DNA of 55,108 nt from an uncultured Bacteroidota bacterium (GCA_903835005.1 CAILLK010000001.1:1-55108), one strand, 5' to 3'. Counted from the first letter of the stretch, positions 9,128 through 16,613 are shown. Translations and numbers: made by a program. The notes: generated from the letters alone by a model not told the origin.

Positions 9128-9667
9128 ATGGAAACTGATCTGGAGCTACTGAAATACCCCATAGGCAGGTACGTTAAGCCGGAATCTTATTCCGCTGAAA
9201 CACTAATGGAATGGATAGCCATTCTGGAGGCGCTGCCGCTATGGATGGATGCCTGTATTGAAAACCTGGACCACAACCATTTGCAGATGGCCTGCCGCGA
9301 AGGAGGATGGACCATACAGCAGCTGGTACACCACGTAGCCGACAGCCACATGAATGCCTTCATCCGCCTGAAACTGGCCCTAACTGAAGACAATCCGACG
9401 GTAAAGCCTTACAACGAACAAACATGGGCAGAATTGCCCGATACACAACTGGTACCGGTAAATATCTCCGTCACATTACTGCATGCCCTGCACAGGCGAA
9501 TGGTTGTATTACTGAAGCAATTACAACCATCAGATTGGGAGCGCACCTATTTTCATCCCGAACATCAGCGGCCTTTTCCGGTATGGGAGATGGTAGCTAT
9601 GTATGCATGGCACAGCAGGCACCATACAGCGCACATAAAAAACTTCAGGCATCGGATAAACGTTTAA
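9128..9667 (+). CDS. YfiT/DinB-superfamily putative thiol (bacillithiol) transferase
   Basis: A 179-residue protein of the DinB/YfiT four-helix superfamily. It begins with the YPIGRY segment typical of YfiT-type proteins. The metal-binding His residues are visible in QLVHHVADSHMN (about residues 66-76) and in HSRHHTAHIKNF near the C-terminus. The Bacillus relative is linked to bacillithiol S-transfer, and Bacteroidota proteins carry the same annotation; the thiol used here is not shown by the sequence. It is a single gene with its own upstream region. Confidence 0.85.
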   Translation: METDLELLKYPIGRYVKPESYSAETLMEWIAILEALPLWMDACIENLDHNHLQMACREGGWTIQQLVHHVADSHMNAFIRLKLALTEDNPTVKPYNEQTWAELPDTQLVPVNISVTLLHALHRRMVVLLKQLQPSDWERTYFHPEHQRPFPVWEMVAMYAWHSRHHTAHIKNFRHRINV

Positions 9668-9779
9668 AGCCATTTTGATGAAATAATAATTAAGAAATTT
9701 TTTTTAAGAAATTTTACCGCTAACTTTAATTTTCAAAACCACGCTTACTCAAATATTCAAAAACAGATTTATCCATTCT

Positions 9780-10241
9780 ATGCTTTTATATCTTCACAGT
9801 ATTATCCGTTATTTTATCCTGTTTTTCGCGCTTATAGTAGCCGCCCAGAGCCTCGTAGGCATGATGGGAAAAAAACAGTTTGGCAAAGGAAATAAGATGT
9901 TTGCCCTTGCACTGCTCATTTTTTGCGACCTGCAGCTGGTATTCGGGCTCATTTTGTATTATACTTTTGTCATCTCATCGGGCATGCTCAAATCGGGCAC
10001 GGTAATGAAAGACCCTGCCTCCCGGTTCTGGGCAGTAGAACACTCTGTGGGCATGATAGTTGCCATAATACTTGTGCATATTGGTTATGCTGTTGCCAAA
10101 AAACCTATAGATAACGAGAAGAAATTCAAACGCCTGTTCTGGTGTTCTTTTATTGCACTGTGCATATTTGTAGCCACTATACCCTGGCAGTATAAGCAGG
10201 TGGTAGGCCGGCCCAACATACCTGTAATGCAGGCCAGCTAA
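9780..10241 (+). CDS. Four-helix integral membrane protein (cytochrome b-like)
   Basis: A 153-residue protein with four hydrophobic helices, His residues at positions that could bind haem (LHSIIRY near the N-terminus, WAVEHSVGM and LVHIGYA in the third helix) and short charged loops. Bacteroidota homologues are often annotated as cytochrome b-like, but haem binding is inferred only from the His pattern. PlsC starts 3 nt after the stop, so the two genes form an operon. Confidence 0.75.
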   Translation: MLLYLHSIIRYFILFFALIVAAQSLVGMMGKKQFGKGNKMFALALLIFCDLQLVFGLILYYTFVISSGMLKSGTVMKDPASRFWAVEHSVGMIVAIILVHIGYAVAKKPIDNEKKFKRLFWCSFIALCIFVATIPWQYKQVVGRPNIPVMQAS

Positions 10242-10244
10242 CTG

Positions 10245-10985
10245 ATGCTCAGAAAGACCTTACAGCCATTTTATACCACATGGGTACTGCTGACATTTAC
10301 CGTCAGTATACTGGTTTGTTTCCCGGCATTTCTGCTCTTAAGTACAGGCGATGGGCCCAAAGGCCGAAGAGCAATTTTCAGGCTCATAAAGGCATGGTCC
10401 GGTTTCTGGTTATGGCTTATTGGCATGCCGGTCTCTACTATAGGAAAAATGCCGGCAGAGGGAAAATATATCATTGTGGCCAACCATATTTCTTACCTCG
10501 ATACGCTGGTTATTTTCCCGTCTGTAAAAGGTTATTTCCGGCCATTGGGTAAGAAGGAAATTTCGAAGATACCCGTGGTGGGGTTTATTTATAAGCAGAT
10601 AGTCATTATGGTCGACCGCAGCAATGTGCACAGCCGTGCCCGGAGCATGAGGTTGCTGTGGCGGGTATTGCACCACGAAGGGAGTATTATAATTTTCCCG
10701 GAGGGTACATTTAATGAAACAGGTAAACCCCTAAAGGAATTTTACGATGGTGCTTTCAGGCTGGCCGTGAATACACAGGTACCCATATTGCCAGTGATTT
10801 TGCCAGATACCATTAGTCGCTGGCACTACAGCGCCTGGTGGAAATTATGGCCTGGCCGCAACAGGGTGGTTTTTCTCGATCCAGTGCAGGTTGCCGGGTT
10901 GACCATGCAAAACCTGCCGGCATTGAAGCAACAGGTTTATAACCTGATGGAAAATGCGCTTGCCAGTTACAAACCCGGTGAATGA
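10245..10985 (+). CDS. plsC: 1-acyl-sn-glycerol-3-phosphate acyltransferase
   Basis: A 246-residue PlsC/LPLAT-family enzyme that acylates lysophosphatidic acid to phosphatidic acid at the inner membrane. The catalytic NHX4D motif is N80-H81-ISYL-D86 and the substrate-binding motif is FPEGTF at about residue 152. A hydrophobic N-terminal helix (residues 13-33) anchors it. Length and motifs are complete. It is translationally close to the preceding membrane-protein gene (3-nt gap). Confidence 0.92.
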   Translation: MLRKTLQPFYTTWVLLTFTVSILVCFPAFLLLSTGDGPKGRRAIFRLIKAWSGFWLWLIGMPVSTIGKMPAEGKYIIVANHISYLDTLVIFPSVKGYFRPLGKKEISKIPVVGFIYKQIVIMVDRSNVHSRARSMRLLWRVLHHEGSIIIFPEGTFNETGKPLKEFYDGAFRLAVNTQVPILPVILPDTISRWHYSAWWKLWPGRNRVVFLDPVQVAGLTMQNLPALKQQVYNLMENALASYKPGE

Positions 10986-10993
10986 AAACAAAT

Positions 10994-11092
10994 TTAGTGG
11001 AGCATTTTACAACTCAGGTAGAAAATACCAGCAAATGATAATCCCAGAACCGCCACAATGAAAACAATATTAATAATTCTGTCTTCGCGCAT
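10994..11092 (-). CDS. Predicted 32-residue single-helix membrane peptide
   Basis: The frame encodes MREDRIINIVFIVAVLGLSF followed by AGIFYLSCKMLH: a short charged N-terminus and one hydrophobic helix. The reason to believe it is its promoter: TTTG at 11126-11129, a 19-nt spacer, and AAAATTTG at 11099-11106 (one mismatch to TAnnTTTG), ending 6 nt before the ATG. That is the near-leaderless spacing seen at several other genes of this window. No homologue is recognised, and chance is possible for so short a frame. Confidence 0.45.
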   Translation of the reverse strand: MREDRIINIVFIVAVLGLSFAGIFYLSCKMLH

Positions 11093-11098
11093 TGACTA

Positions 11099-11129
11099 CA
11101 AATTTTTTAAAGAATAAAAACAAGGCAAA
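11099..11129 (-). promoter_or_regulatory. Candidate promoter of the 32-residue peptide gene
   Basis: Read on the minus strand: TTTG (11129-11126), 19 nt, AAAATTTG (11106-11099), then 6 nt to the ATG at 11092. The only deviation from the -33/-7 consensus is the first base of the -7 box. Confidence 0.45.
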
Positions 11130-11278
11130 AATACTTACAGAAATGACCTTAAAAGACTTGAAAAACCATAAAATTTAATTAATGTTGCAAAAATTGGGAT
11201 TTAATTATAAAAAATTCCCCGAAAGTCATATTTTTATCGCTGGAGAATCTGTTTTCTCTGAAAAGTTAACTAGAATAA

Positions 11279-12004
11279 ATGGTTTATATGCAAAAAGGAC
11301 TTTGTAAAAGCGCTTCGAAACTGGCGGCTCTGTTGCTTATTGTTTTAAGTTTTCCATCTCACGGACAGGATATTGTAAAGGTCAGAAATCAGAATTTCAC
11401 CTCTTATTTTTCCAAAACCCAGCACTTGCCGGTATTGGTTGTTTATTCGCTTACACCAGACCTTTTTAACTGCATTAAGATGAAAGGGGAAACCGGTATT
11501 ACTCTGGCTGCCGACCCTCAGTTGCCTGATGTTACCGACCTGAAGGGCGATTACAACAACTCTTTGTTCGACAATGCACAGATGATGTCGCCCGATGAGA
11601 ATACCTGCGATAAAGACGCTTATACCGAAAGCTTTTACTTTACCAATGTAATGCCTATGCCTAAAGATCTCTTTAAAGAGCTCTGGATCAAATTACAGGA
11701 AAAGGAAATCATCAAAACAAAGAAATTCAAGAAGATCAAGGTGTTTGCAGGCACTGTAGGCCGCAACTGGGTAATAGGCGCTGCCAACAATATTACAGTA
11801 CCTGAATGGTGCTGGAAGGTAATATACATTCCAAGTACAGATGAGTATCTGTGCTATGAGTTTCACAATGTGGAGCCATTCAACCCGGGCGATAAACTGG
11901 CCAACCACAAGGTTGACCTGAATACCATTGAATCACTGGCTGGTGTTCATTTTGTAAACGGAGTGATCAATGCGCAGTATGTAACTGCTACCCAGAACAA
12001 TTAA
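11279..12004 (+). CDS. Exported NUC-like (DNA/RNA non-specific endonuclease) family protein, probably inactive
   Basis: A 241-residue protein with a signal peptide (cleavage near SHGQ). The middle part reads like the NUC family of beta-beta-alpha-metal nucleases: DYNNSLFDNAQMM, then ESFYFTNVMPM and KELWIKLQEKE. In active enzymes the DRGH motif stands where this protein has DNAQ (residues 98-101), so the catalytic His and the Arg are both replaced, while the later metal-binding Asn (N123) remains. The fold is likely kept and the nuclease activity lost, or the family uses other residues. A terminator follows. Confidence 0.6.
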   Translation: MVYMQKGLCKSASKLAALLLIVLSFPSHGQDIVKVRNQNFTSYFSKTQHLPVLVVYSLTPDLFNCIKMKGETGITLAADPQLPDVTDLKGDYNNSLFDNAQMMSPDENTCDKDAYTESFYFTNVMPMPKDLFKELWIKLQEKEIIKTKKFKKIKVFAGTVGRNWVIGAANNITVPEWCWKVIYIPSTDEYLCYEFHNVEPFNPGDKLANHKVDLNTIESLAGVHFVNGVINAQYVTATQNN

Positions 12005-12025
12005 TATCCTCCAATAATTAATTCC

Positions 12026-12056
12026 AAGCCATCCTGTTAAAGGGTGGCTTTTTTTA
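12026..12056 (+). terminator. Rho-independent terminator after the NUC-like gene
   Basis: AAGCCATCCT (12026-12035) pairs with AGGGTGGCTT (12041-12050), with one G-U pair, and is followed by a T tract to about 12055. Confidence 0.85.
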
Positions 12057-12132
12057 TGCCTGTATAGTTAAGTGAATCTCCCGGTTTTCATACATTAGAA
12101 TGTATGACCAATTAGACTCTTTTTTTCAGTAG

Positions 12133-12152
12133 CCCCGACCTTCAGGTCGGGG
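12133..12152. repeat. 20-nt REP-like palindrome
   Basis: CCCCGACCT-TC-AGGTCGGGG, a perfect 9-bp stem with a 2-nt loop, of the same architecture as the palindrome at 1011-1030. It lies in a 300-base gene-free stretch between the NUC-like gene and the aspartic protease. Confidence 0.6.
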
Positions 12153-12169
12153 AAATGATTAAAAATTGA

Positions 12170-12227
12170 CTGGCTTTAGCCAAATTATTTCATCAAAAGT
12201 TGCCAGATAGTTTTCAGCTAAAGCCAG
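12170..12227. repeat. Inverted repeat CTGGCTTTAGC / GCTAAAGCCAG
   Basis: The 11-nt arms at 12170-12180 and 12217-12227 are perfectly complementary with a 36-nt loop. Together with the neighbouring palindrome at 12133-12152 this suggests a compound dispersed repeat. The rest of the gap up to 12360 shows nothing coding. Confidence 0.5.
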
Positions 12228-12360
12228 CCTGTTTCGCCATCACCCCTGACATATAAGCCAGGGCAACTCAAACCCTGAATATGCCAGAAATGGGTGCCAT
12301 GTAATACGCCCATAATACGCCCATACATCACAATTCATGCTGCCCGATCATTAAAATCTT

Positions 12361-12368
12361 TATCTTTA
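12361..12368 (+). promoter_or_regulatory. -7 box TATCTTTA with near-leaderless spacing
   Basis: TATCTTTA (one mismatch to TAnnTTTG) ends 4 nt before the ATG at 12373, so transcription should begin at or within a few bases of the start codon. Confidence 0.5.
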
Positions 12369-12372
12369 CAAT

Positions 12373-12753
12373 ATGGGACTGATCTATGCTGATTTAACTT
12401 TGGCCAATCCGTCGAAAGATGAACTGCAACCAATAAAGGCCAGGGCCCTTGTAGATACCGGAGCCCTATTCCTATGCATACCGGCTCATATAGCCACGCA
12501 ATTAAAACTAAAAGAATTTGAACAACGAGAGGTTACCAACACCGATGGTACCCGGAAACTATGCAGCTATGTGGGGCCGGTTCATTTAAAATTTGCCAAC
12601 CGCCAGTGCCTTACCGGGGCAATGGTTATAGGAGAGGAAGTATTGCTGGGGGCTATACCCATTAAAGATATGGACCTGATTATTCATCCCGCAAAGTTAC
12701 TTTTGATACCTAATCCCGAGAACCCGAATATTCCGGAGGCAATAGTGAAATAA
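12373..12753 (+). CDS. Clan AA (retropepsin-like) aspartic protease
   Basis: A 126-residue single-domain protein with the catalytic DTG motif (D28-T29-G30 in RALVDTGALF), followed by the flap and core pattern of bacterial retropepsin-like proteins and a C-terminal VLLGAIPIKDMDLIIH segment. Such proteins act as homodimers, each chain giving one catalytic Asp. It has no signal peptide, so it is probably cytosolic; the substrate is unknown. The start is fixed by the -7 box only 4 nt upstream. A terminator-like hairpin follows the stop. Confidence 0.82.
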   Translation: MGLIYADLTLANPSKDELQPIKARALVDTGALFLCIPAHIATQLKLKEFEQREVTNTDGTRKLCSYVGPVHLKFANRQCLTGAMVIGEEVLLGAIPIKDMDLIIHPAKLLLIPNPENPNIPEAIVK

Positions 12754-12754
12754 T

Positions 12755-12786
12755 AAAAGGGCAGCCAATGCCACCCTTTTATTTTC
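12755..12786 (+). terminator. Probable terminator after the aspartic protease
   Basis: AAAAGGG (12755-12761) pairs with CCCTTTT (12774-12780), followed by ATTTTCA. The loop can form an inner GGCA/TGCC pairing. Confidence 0.55.
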
Positions 12787-12820
12787 AATGATTAATGTTA
12801 TTTTTTTTTGATTCGCTTGT

Positions 12821-12853
12821 AGATTTGTCAACTTATTAAAAGTTGACAAATCT
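12821..12853. terminator. 14-bp perfect hairpin at the 3' end of tsf
   Basis: AGATTTGTCAACTT (12821-12834) pairs fully with AAGTTGACAAATCT (12840-12853) around a 5-nt loop, 13 nt beyond the tsf stop on the minus strand. No U tract follows on either strand, so it may be a Rho-type or processing-stabilised 3' end rather than a standard intrinsic terminator. Confidence 0.6.
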
Positions 12854-12866
12854 GAACTGCCAATTA

Positions 12867-13709
12867 CTAAGCTCCTACAGCGAGGCGTTTGAATGTAGTA
12901 ACAGTCAAACCCTTAGCTACTGAAGTTAAGTATTCGGCTACAGTTTTACCGCCGTCTTTTACAAAAGCCTGTGGCAATAATGTATTTTCCTTGAAGAATT
13001 TGTTCAGCTTGCCTGCTGCAATCTTTTCAGCCATATCAGCCGGTTTGCCTTCGGCCATGATCTGCTCAACGGCAATTGCTTTTTCGCGGGCTATCATTTC
13101 TTCAGGCACGCTTTCGGCATCTACAGCCAGTGGTTTCATGGCAGCTATCTGCATAGCTACATCGCGGCCTGCAGTAATGATTGCTTCGTTAGCAGCTTCG
13201 TTAAGGCCAACCAGAACACCAATGCGGTAACCCTGGTGGATGTATGGGATAACAGCAGCAGCAGTAACAGTTTCGAAACGGCTGATGTCTATTTTCTCAC
13301 CTATTTTAGCTACTACTTCCATTAGTTTTTCGCCAACGGTAGCATTACCCATTGCACAAGCCTTCAATTCGTCGGCTGAAGTGACCTTTGTTTCCAGAGC
13401 AATATCGCCCAGTTGCTGAGCGAAAGCAATGAATTCTTCGTTTTTGGCAACGAAGTCAGTTTCAGAGCTCAGGCTCAGTACAATACCGTAAGTATTATCG
13501 GCATTTGCCTTTGCTATTACTACACCTTCTTTAGCGTCACGATCGCTGCGGTTGGCAGCTACTTTCTGTCCTTTCTTGCGCAGATAGTCGATAGCTCCTT
13601 CAAAATCACCATTACTTTCGGTAAGGGCTTTGCGGCAGTCCATCATGCCTGCTCCTGTCTGCTGGCGCAGCTTGTTTACTTCTGCGGCTGTTATAGTTAC
13701 TGTCTCCAT
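12867..13709 (-). CDS. tsf: Translation elongation factor Ts
   Basis: A 280-residue EF-Ts, the nucleotide exchange factor of EF-Tu. The N-terminal UBA-like module reads VNKLRQQTGAGMMDCRKAL; the hallmark SETDFVAKN follows at about residue 80 and the dimerisation domain after it. Length is normal. It is the last gene of the rplM-rpsI-rpsB-tsf block. A 14-bp hairpin lies between rpsB and tsf (13766-13799), so its level may be set apart from that of rpsB. Confidence 0.97.
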   Translation of the reverse strand: METVTITAAEVNKLRQQTGAGMMDCRKALTESNGDFEGAIDYLRKKGQKVAANRSDRDAKEGVVIAKANADNTYGIVLSLSSETDFVAKNEEFIAFAQQLGDIALETKVTSADELKACAMGNATVGEKLMEVVAKIGEKIDISRFETVTAAAVIPYIHQGYRIGVLVGLNEAANEAIITAGRDVAMQIAAMKPLAVDAESVPEEMIAREKAIAVEQIMAEGKPADMAEKIAAGKLNKFFKENTLLPQAFVKDGGKTVAEYLTSVAKGLTVTTFKRLAVGA

Positions 13710-13765
13710 TGTATTATTTTTTATTCTTTTATAATTTTTAAATCAGGGTGCAAAATTCGTACTTT

Positions 13766-13799
13766 ATTATTAAAGCCCCAAATAAGGGGCTTTAATAAT
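13766..13799 (-). terminator. 14-bp hairpin between rpsB and tsf
   Basis: ATTATTAAAGCCCC (13766-13779) pairs perfectly with GGGGCTTTAATAAT (13786-13799), loop AAATAA. On the minus strand it follows the rpsB stop and precedes tsf. Its distal arm ends in TTTAATAAT, so it may act as a partial terminator or as a stability and processing element. Confidence 0.6.
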
Positions 13800-13849
13800 T
13801 TATTAATGTTTCTTTCACCCTATTATTCAATTGATTCAGGAGGGGGATA

Positions 13850-14899
13850 TTATCTGCCTGCCGGGCTCGGCCTGCTTCCGCCGCCACCTGGCCTGCTGCC
13901 ACCACCGGCACCACCCGGCCTGCTGCCGCCGCCACCACCTGGCCTGCCGCCGCCGCCACCTGGCCTGCTGCCACCACCACCTGGTCCGCCGCCTGTGCGG
14001 CCACCTGCACCACCACTTGCACGTCCTGTGCCGCCACCCGGACCACGGCCCGGAGCGCCTGCACCAGCTCCTGCGCCGGCCCCACGGCCACGACCACGGC
14101 CACGGCCACGGCCGCCTTCACTGTCTTCTTCAGTTATTTCCAGTCCACGACCACGATTGTCATTATTATCGTCGTTCACATTATCCTCATCCGTGTCTTT
14201 CACCTGCGCACGCTCCTGAAGACCCTCCAGAATTGCAGCAGTGAGATAAGTGGTAATGATAGCGATAGATTTTGTAGCATCATCATTTGCAGGTATAGCA
14301 AAATCCACCTTGGTAGGATCACTGTTGGTGTCTACCATTGCAAATGTGGTAATGCCCAGGCGCTTGGCTTCAGCCAGTGCAATATGCTCATGGCTGATAT
14401 CAACCATAAACAATGCAGCAGGTGTACGGCCCATCTGGGAGATACCACCCAATACTTTTTCCATTTTTTCCTTGCTGCGGGTAAGGGTCAGGCGCTCTTT
14501 CTTGGTAACGCTGTCCATTGTTCCGTCCTGCAGCATTTTTTCAATGCTCAGCATCTTCTTTACGCTCTTGCGTATAGTGCTGAAGTTGGTAAGCATACCA
14601 CCCAGCCAGCGCTCAGTAACGAAGGGCATATTGGCCCTTGCTGCAGCCTCTGCCACAATTTCCTTAGCCTGCTTTTTGGTAGCAACAAACATGATTTTCT
14701 TACCGCTTTTAGCGATCGATTTCAATGCTGCCGCAGCTTCATCAAGTCCTTCAATGGTTTTATTGAGGTCTATGATATGAATGCCGTTTTTTTCAGCAAA
14801 GATGTAAGGCAACATCTTTGGATTCCATTTTTTCTTCAGGTGGCCGAAGTGTACGCCAGCTTCCAGTAAATGCTGGTGTAATGTTTTAGTATCTTCCAT
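13850..14899 (-). CDS. rpsB: Ribosomal protein uS2 with Gly/Arg-rich C-terminal tail
   Basis: A 349-residue S2; most S2 proteins have about 230-260 residues. The start at 14899 ([20 protein letters not shown]) fits the family; the frame runs 18 codons further upstream without homology. Residues 1 to about 235 are the normal S2 core ([34 protein letters not shown]). An acidic linker ([14 protein letters not shown]) is followed by RG repeats and long Gly/Arg/Pro/Ser runs ([13 protein letters not shown]) from residue 249 to the end. The tail is encoded by GC-rich repetitive DNA at 13850-14130. It could bind RNA or protein as RGG tails do; that is inference. Confidence 0.95.
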   Translation of the reverse strand: MEDTKTLHQHLLEAGVHFGHLKKKWNPKMLPYIFAEKNGIHIIDLNKTIEGLDEAAAALKSIAKSGKKIMFVATKKQAKEIVAEAAARANMPFVTERWLGGMLTNFSTIRKSVKKMLSIEKMLQDGTMDSVTKKERLTLTRSKEKMEKVLGGISQMGRTPAALFMVDISHEHIALAEAKRLGITTFAMVDTNSDPTKVDFAIPANDDATKSIAIITTYLTAAILEGLQERAQVKDTDEDNVNDDNNDNRGRGLEITEEDSEGGRGRGRGRGRGAGAGAGAGAPGRGPGGGTGRASGGAGGRTGGGPGGGGSRPGGGGGRPGGGGGSRPGGAGGGSRPGGGGSRPSPAGR

Positions 14900-14971
14900 T
14901 TGAATGATTTCTTGATTGTTGTAAAAAATAATTTGAACATCAGACGCACGCAATGCGTCTCTGCACCAGCA

Positions 14972-15361
14972 CTAACGTTTAGAGAACTGGAAGCTACGGC
15001 GTGCCTTGGCTTTACCGAATTTCTTACGCTCTACCATGCGGCTGTCGCGGGTCATCAGGCCTTCTTTCTTAAGTGCAGGCCTGTATTCCGGATTTACTTC
15101 GCATAATACACGGGCAATACCCATTTTAATTGCTTCAGCCTGGCCTTTAGGGCCACCACCCTGAACATTGACAATAATGTCGAAAGAATCTTTAACATCA
15201 ACTGTTTTCAGCGGAAGTTCAACCTGATTCTGCAGGTACATGATCGGGAAATATTCTTTATACTCCCTGTCATTAACCTTGATATTACCGGTGCCCTTGC
15301 TCAGGTAAACCCTTGCAACTGCTTCTTTCCGGCGCCCAACGGCGTTTTTTTGTTTTTCCAT
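14972..15361 (-). CDS. rpsI: Ribosomal protein uS9
   Basis: A 129-residue S9 of normal length, ending in the conserved basic tail KKFGKAKARRSFQFSKR that reaches the P-site tRNA. The body motifs (AVGRRKEAVARVYL, GGGPKGQAEAIKMGIARVL, DSRMVERKKFGK) are complete. It lies between rplM and rpsB in the usual Bacteroidota order, with about 75 nt to each neighbour. Confidence 0.97.
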   Translation of the reverse strand: MEKQKNAVGRRKEAVARVYLSKGTGNIKVNDREYKEYFPIMYLQNQVELPLKTVDVKDSFDIIVNVQGGGPKGQAEAIKMGIARVLCEVNPEYRPALKKEGLMTRDSRMVERKKFGKAKARRSFQFSKR

Positions 15362-15436
15362 TTTATTTATTAATGGTTTTAAATATTTTTAATGATTTTT
15401 TTACCCGTTTCCTCACCCATTGATGGGAAACATACC

Positions 15437-15886
15437 TTAATGCCCTGGTTTCAGTTCTTTAGGGTTCTGTGCTTTATGCGGATGCTCTGCTCCTTCATAA
15501 ACAAACAGTTTCTTGTACATTGCACGGCCCAGGCGGTTTTTAGGAAGCATTCCTTTCACGGCGCGCTCTATCATAAGCTCAGGCTTACGGGTAATCATTT
15601 CCTTAGCCATTTCTATTTTCTGGCCACCCGGATACATGGAGTAAGTCTGGTATTCCTTGTCATGCAGTTTGTTGCCGGTAAGTACTACCTTACCTGCATT
15701 CACTACGATTACATAATCGCCGCAATCGAAGTGAGGAGTGAAATAGGCTTTGTTCTTGCCGCGCAGCACGCTGGCGATCTTAGAACACATACGGCCCAGC
15801 GTCAGGTTAGTTGCATCTACAACATGCCATTCGCGCTTTACGATTTTTTCGTTAGCTGATTTTGTTTCAAAACTTAAGTGTCTCAT
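15437..15886 (-). CDS. rplM: Ribosomal protein uL13
   Basis: A 149-residue L13, first gene of the rplM-rpsI-rpsB-tsf block. Family motifs: [34 protein letters not shown], the YPGG segment and [14 protein letters not shown]. The start at 15886 follows a leader of about 55 nt that opens with a hairpin (15920-15943) behind a near-perfect promoter (15947-15978). Autoregulation through that leader is possible, as in other ribosomal-protein operons. Confidence 0.97.
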   Translation of the reverse strand: MRHLSFETKSANEKIVKREWHVVDATNLTLGRMCSKIASVLRGKNKAYFTPHFDCGDYVIVVNAGKVVLTGNKLHDKEYQTYSMYPGGQKIEMAKEMITRKPELMIERAVKGMLPKNRLGRAMYKKLFVYEGAEHPHKAQNPKELKPGH

Positions 15887-15919
15887 AATTAATTTGAAAA
15901 CTGAATTTAAATATAAAAA

Positions 15920-15943
15920 TCCCAGTTTCGTGAAAAATTGGGA
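15920..15943 (-). promoter_or_regulatory. Hairpin at the predicted 5' end of the rplM mRNA
   Basis: On the minus strand TCCCAATTT-type and AAACTGGGA-type arms form a 9-bp stem with one G-U pair and a 6-nt loop (15929-15934). The promoter's -7 box ends at 15947, so transcription should start around 15941 and the hairpin would be the first structure of the transcript, a place where a ribosomal protein leader or an mRNA-stabilising stem could act. Confidence 0.45.
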
Positions 15944-15946
15944 GTG

Positions 15947-15978
15947 CGAAGGTAAACCTGCTAAATGAAAGTGCCAAA
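15947..15978 (-). promoter_or_regulatory. Promoter of the rplM operon
   Basis: On the minus strand TTTG (15978-15975), exactly 20 nt, then TACCTTCG (15954-15947): a perfect -33 box and a -7 box with one mismatch to TAnnTTTG at the expected spacing. Confidence 0.7.
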
Positions 15979-16086
15979 TAATTCATTAAGAAATTTTATG
16001 GCAACAGTGCAATTCATTGATATTCAATGAAAATAAGGCAAAAATAATTTGAAAATTTCAAAAATGCCTTAATGAAGTACCGAAGT

Positions 16087-16236
16087 TTAGTACTTTGTAG
16101 TTTGTTCTAAAAGTTTTTCTTCAATTAGCTCATCTACATTTTCTATATCTCCTCTGTAAAGTATAGAATCTCCTCTCATTAATATAGTAGTTGGAAATCC
16201 TCTAATTCCCAAAAAAAGAATCAAGTTTCGGCTTAC
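16087..16236 (-). pseudogene. Thioredoxin-like gene remnant (C-terminal part)
   Basis: The minus-strand frame ending at the TAA 16087-16089 encodes LGIRGFPTTILMRGDSILYR and then a C-terminal helix (NVDELIEEKLLEQTTKY). The RGFPTT segment is the cis-Pro loop region of thioredoxin-fold proteins. The frame is closed by a stop just upstream near 16237, and the CXXC-bearing half is absent. IS630 sequence begins at the same place on the other strand, which suggests that the insertion cut the gene. Confidence 0.6.
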
Positions 16237-16422
16237 CAATTACGACTGGAAAGGTATATTTTCTACCTAAGTAGAAGAATAGGTGAAATGGACACAATAA
16301 AGCACGAAGTTAACGCATGGCAGGATGATCGAAATAATAAGGAGGCTACAATAAATTGGCAATTTACAAATGACAAGGCCAGAATCAAACTAAAAAGACT
16401 TTATCCGACAATTTTAAATTGA
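16222..16422 (+). pseudogene. IS630-family transposase remnant (3' end)
   Basis: The plus-strand frame reads a YLSRRIGEMDTIKHEVNAW segment, then ATINWQFTNDKARIKLKRLY and a stop at 16420-16422. Sequences of the type RRI...EV.AW...RN...INWQFT...AR.KL...YP close many IS630 transposases. Only about 65 codons remain, with no DDE residues and no identified left end. Confidence 0.6.
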
Positions 16423-16613
16423 CAGGACATTAGTAATATTTTGATTAATATTCCTCATAGCAATAATATAATTATTTATAGTATCATTACTACTGCATTT
16501 ATTTATTTTGGGTTTGGTTCGAGGCTAAAGACCTTAAGAACAATAAAAACGACAATAAGATCACCCTATTCAGGTAACCTTACCATCGTCTTTAATTTCA
16601 ATTAAATGCGCTA
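16423..16613. other. AT-rich stretch without a recognisable gene
   Basis: A plus-strand frame stays open from the IS630 remnant to about 16605, but it has no start codon and resembles nothing recognised. It is probably further insertion-sequence or gene debris. Confidence 0.4.

Noticed and set aside
12821..12853. Inverted repeat as an insertion-sequence end
   Set aside because: A close pair of 14-nt arms with a 5-nt loop next to the tsf stop fits an RNA hairpin; no transposase or target duplication accompanies it.
13413..14219. Long plus-strand frame rich in Pro/Arg opposite rpsB and tsf
   Set aside because: It is the antisense reading of the Gly-rich rpsB tail and of tsf; composition follows from those genes.
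16424..16606. Open plus-strand frame after the IS630 remnant
   Set aside because: There is no start codon, the composition is AT-driven, and no homology is recognised.
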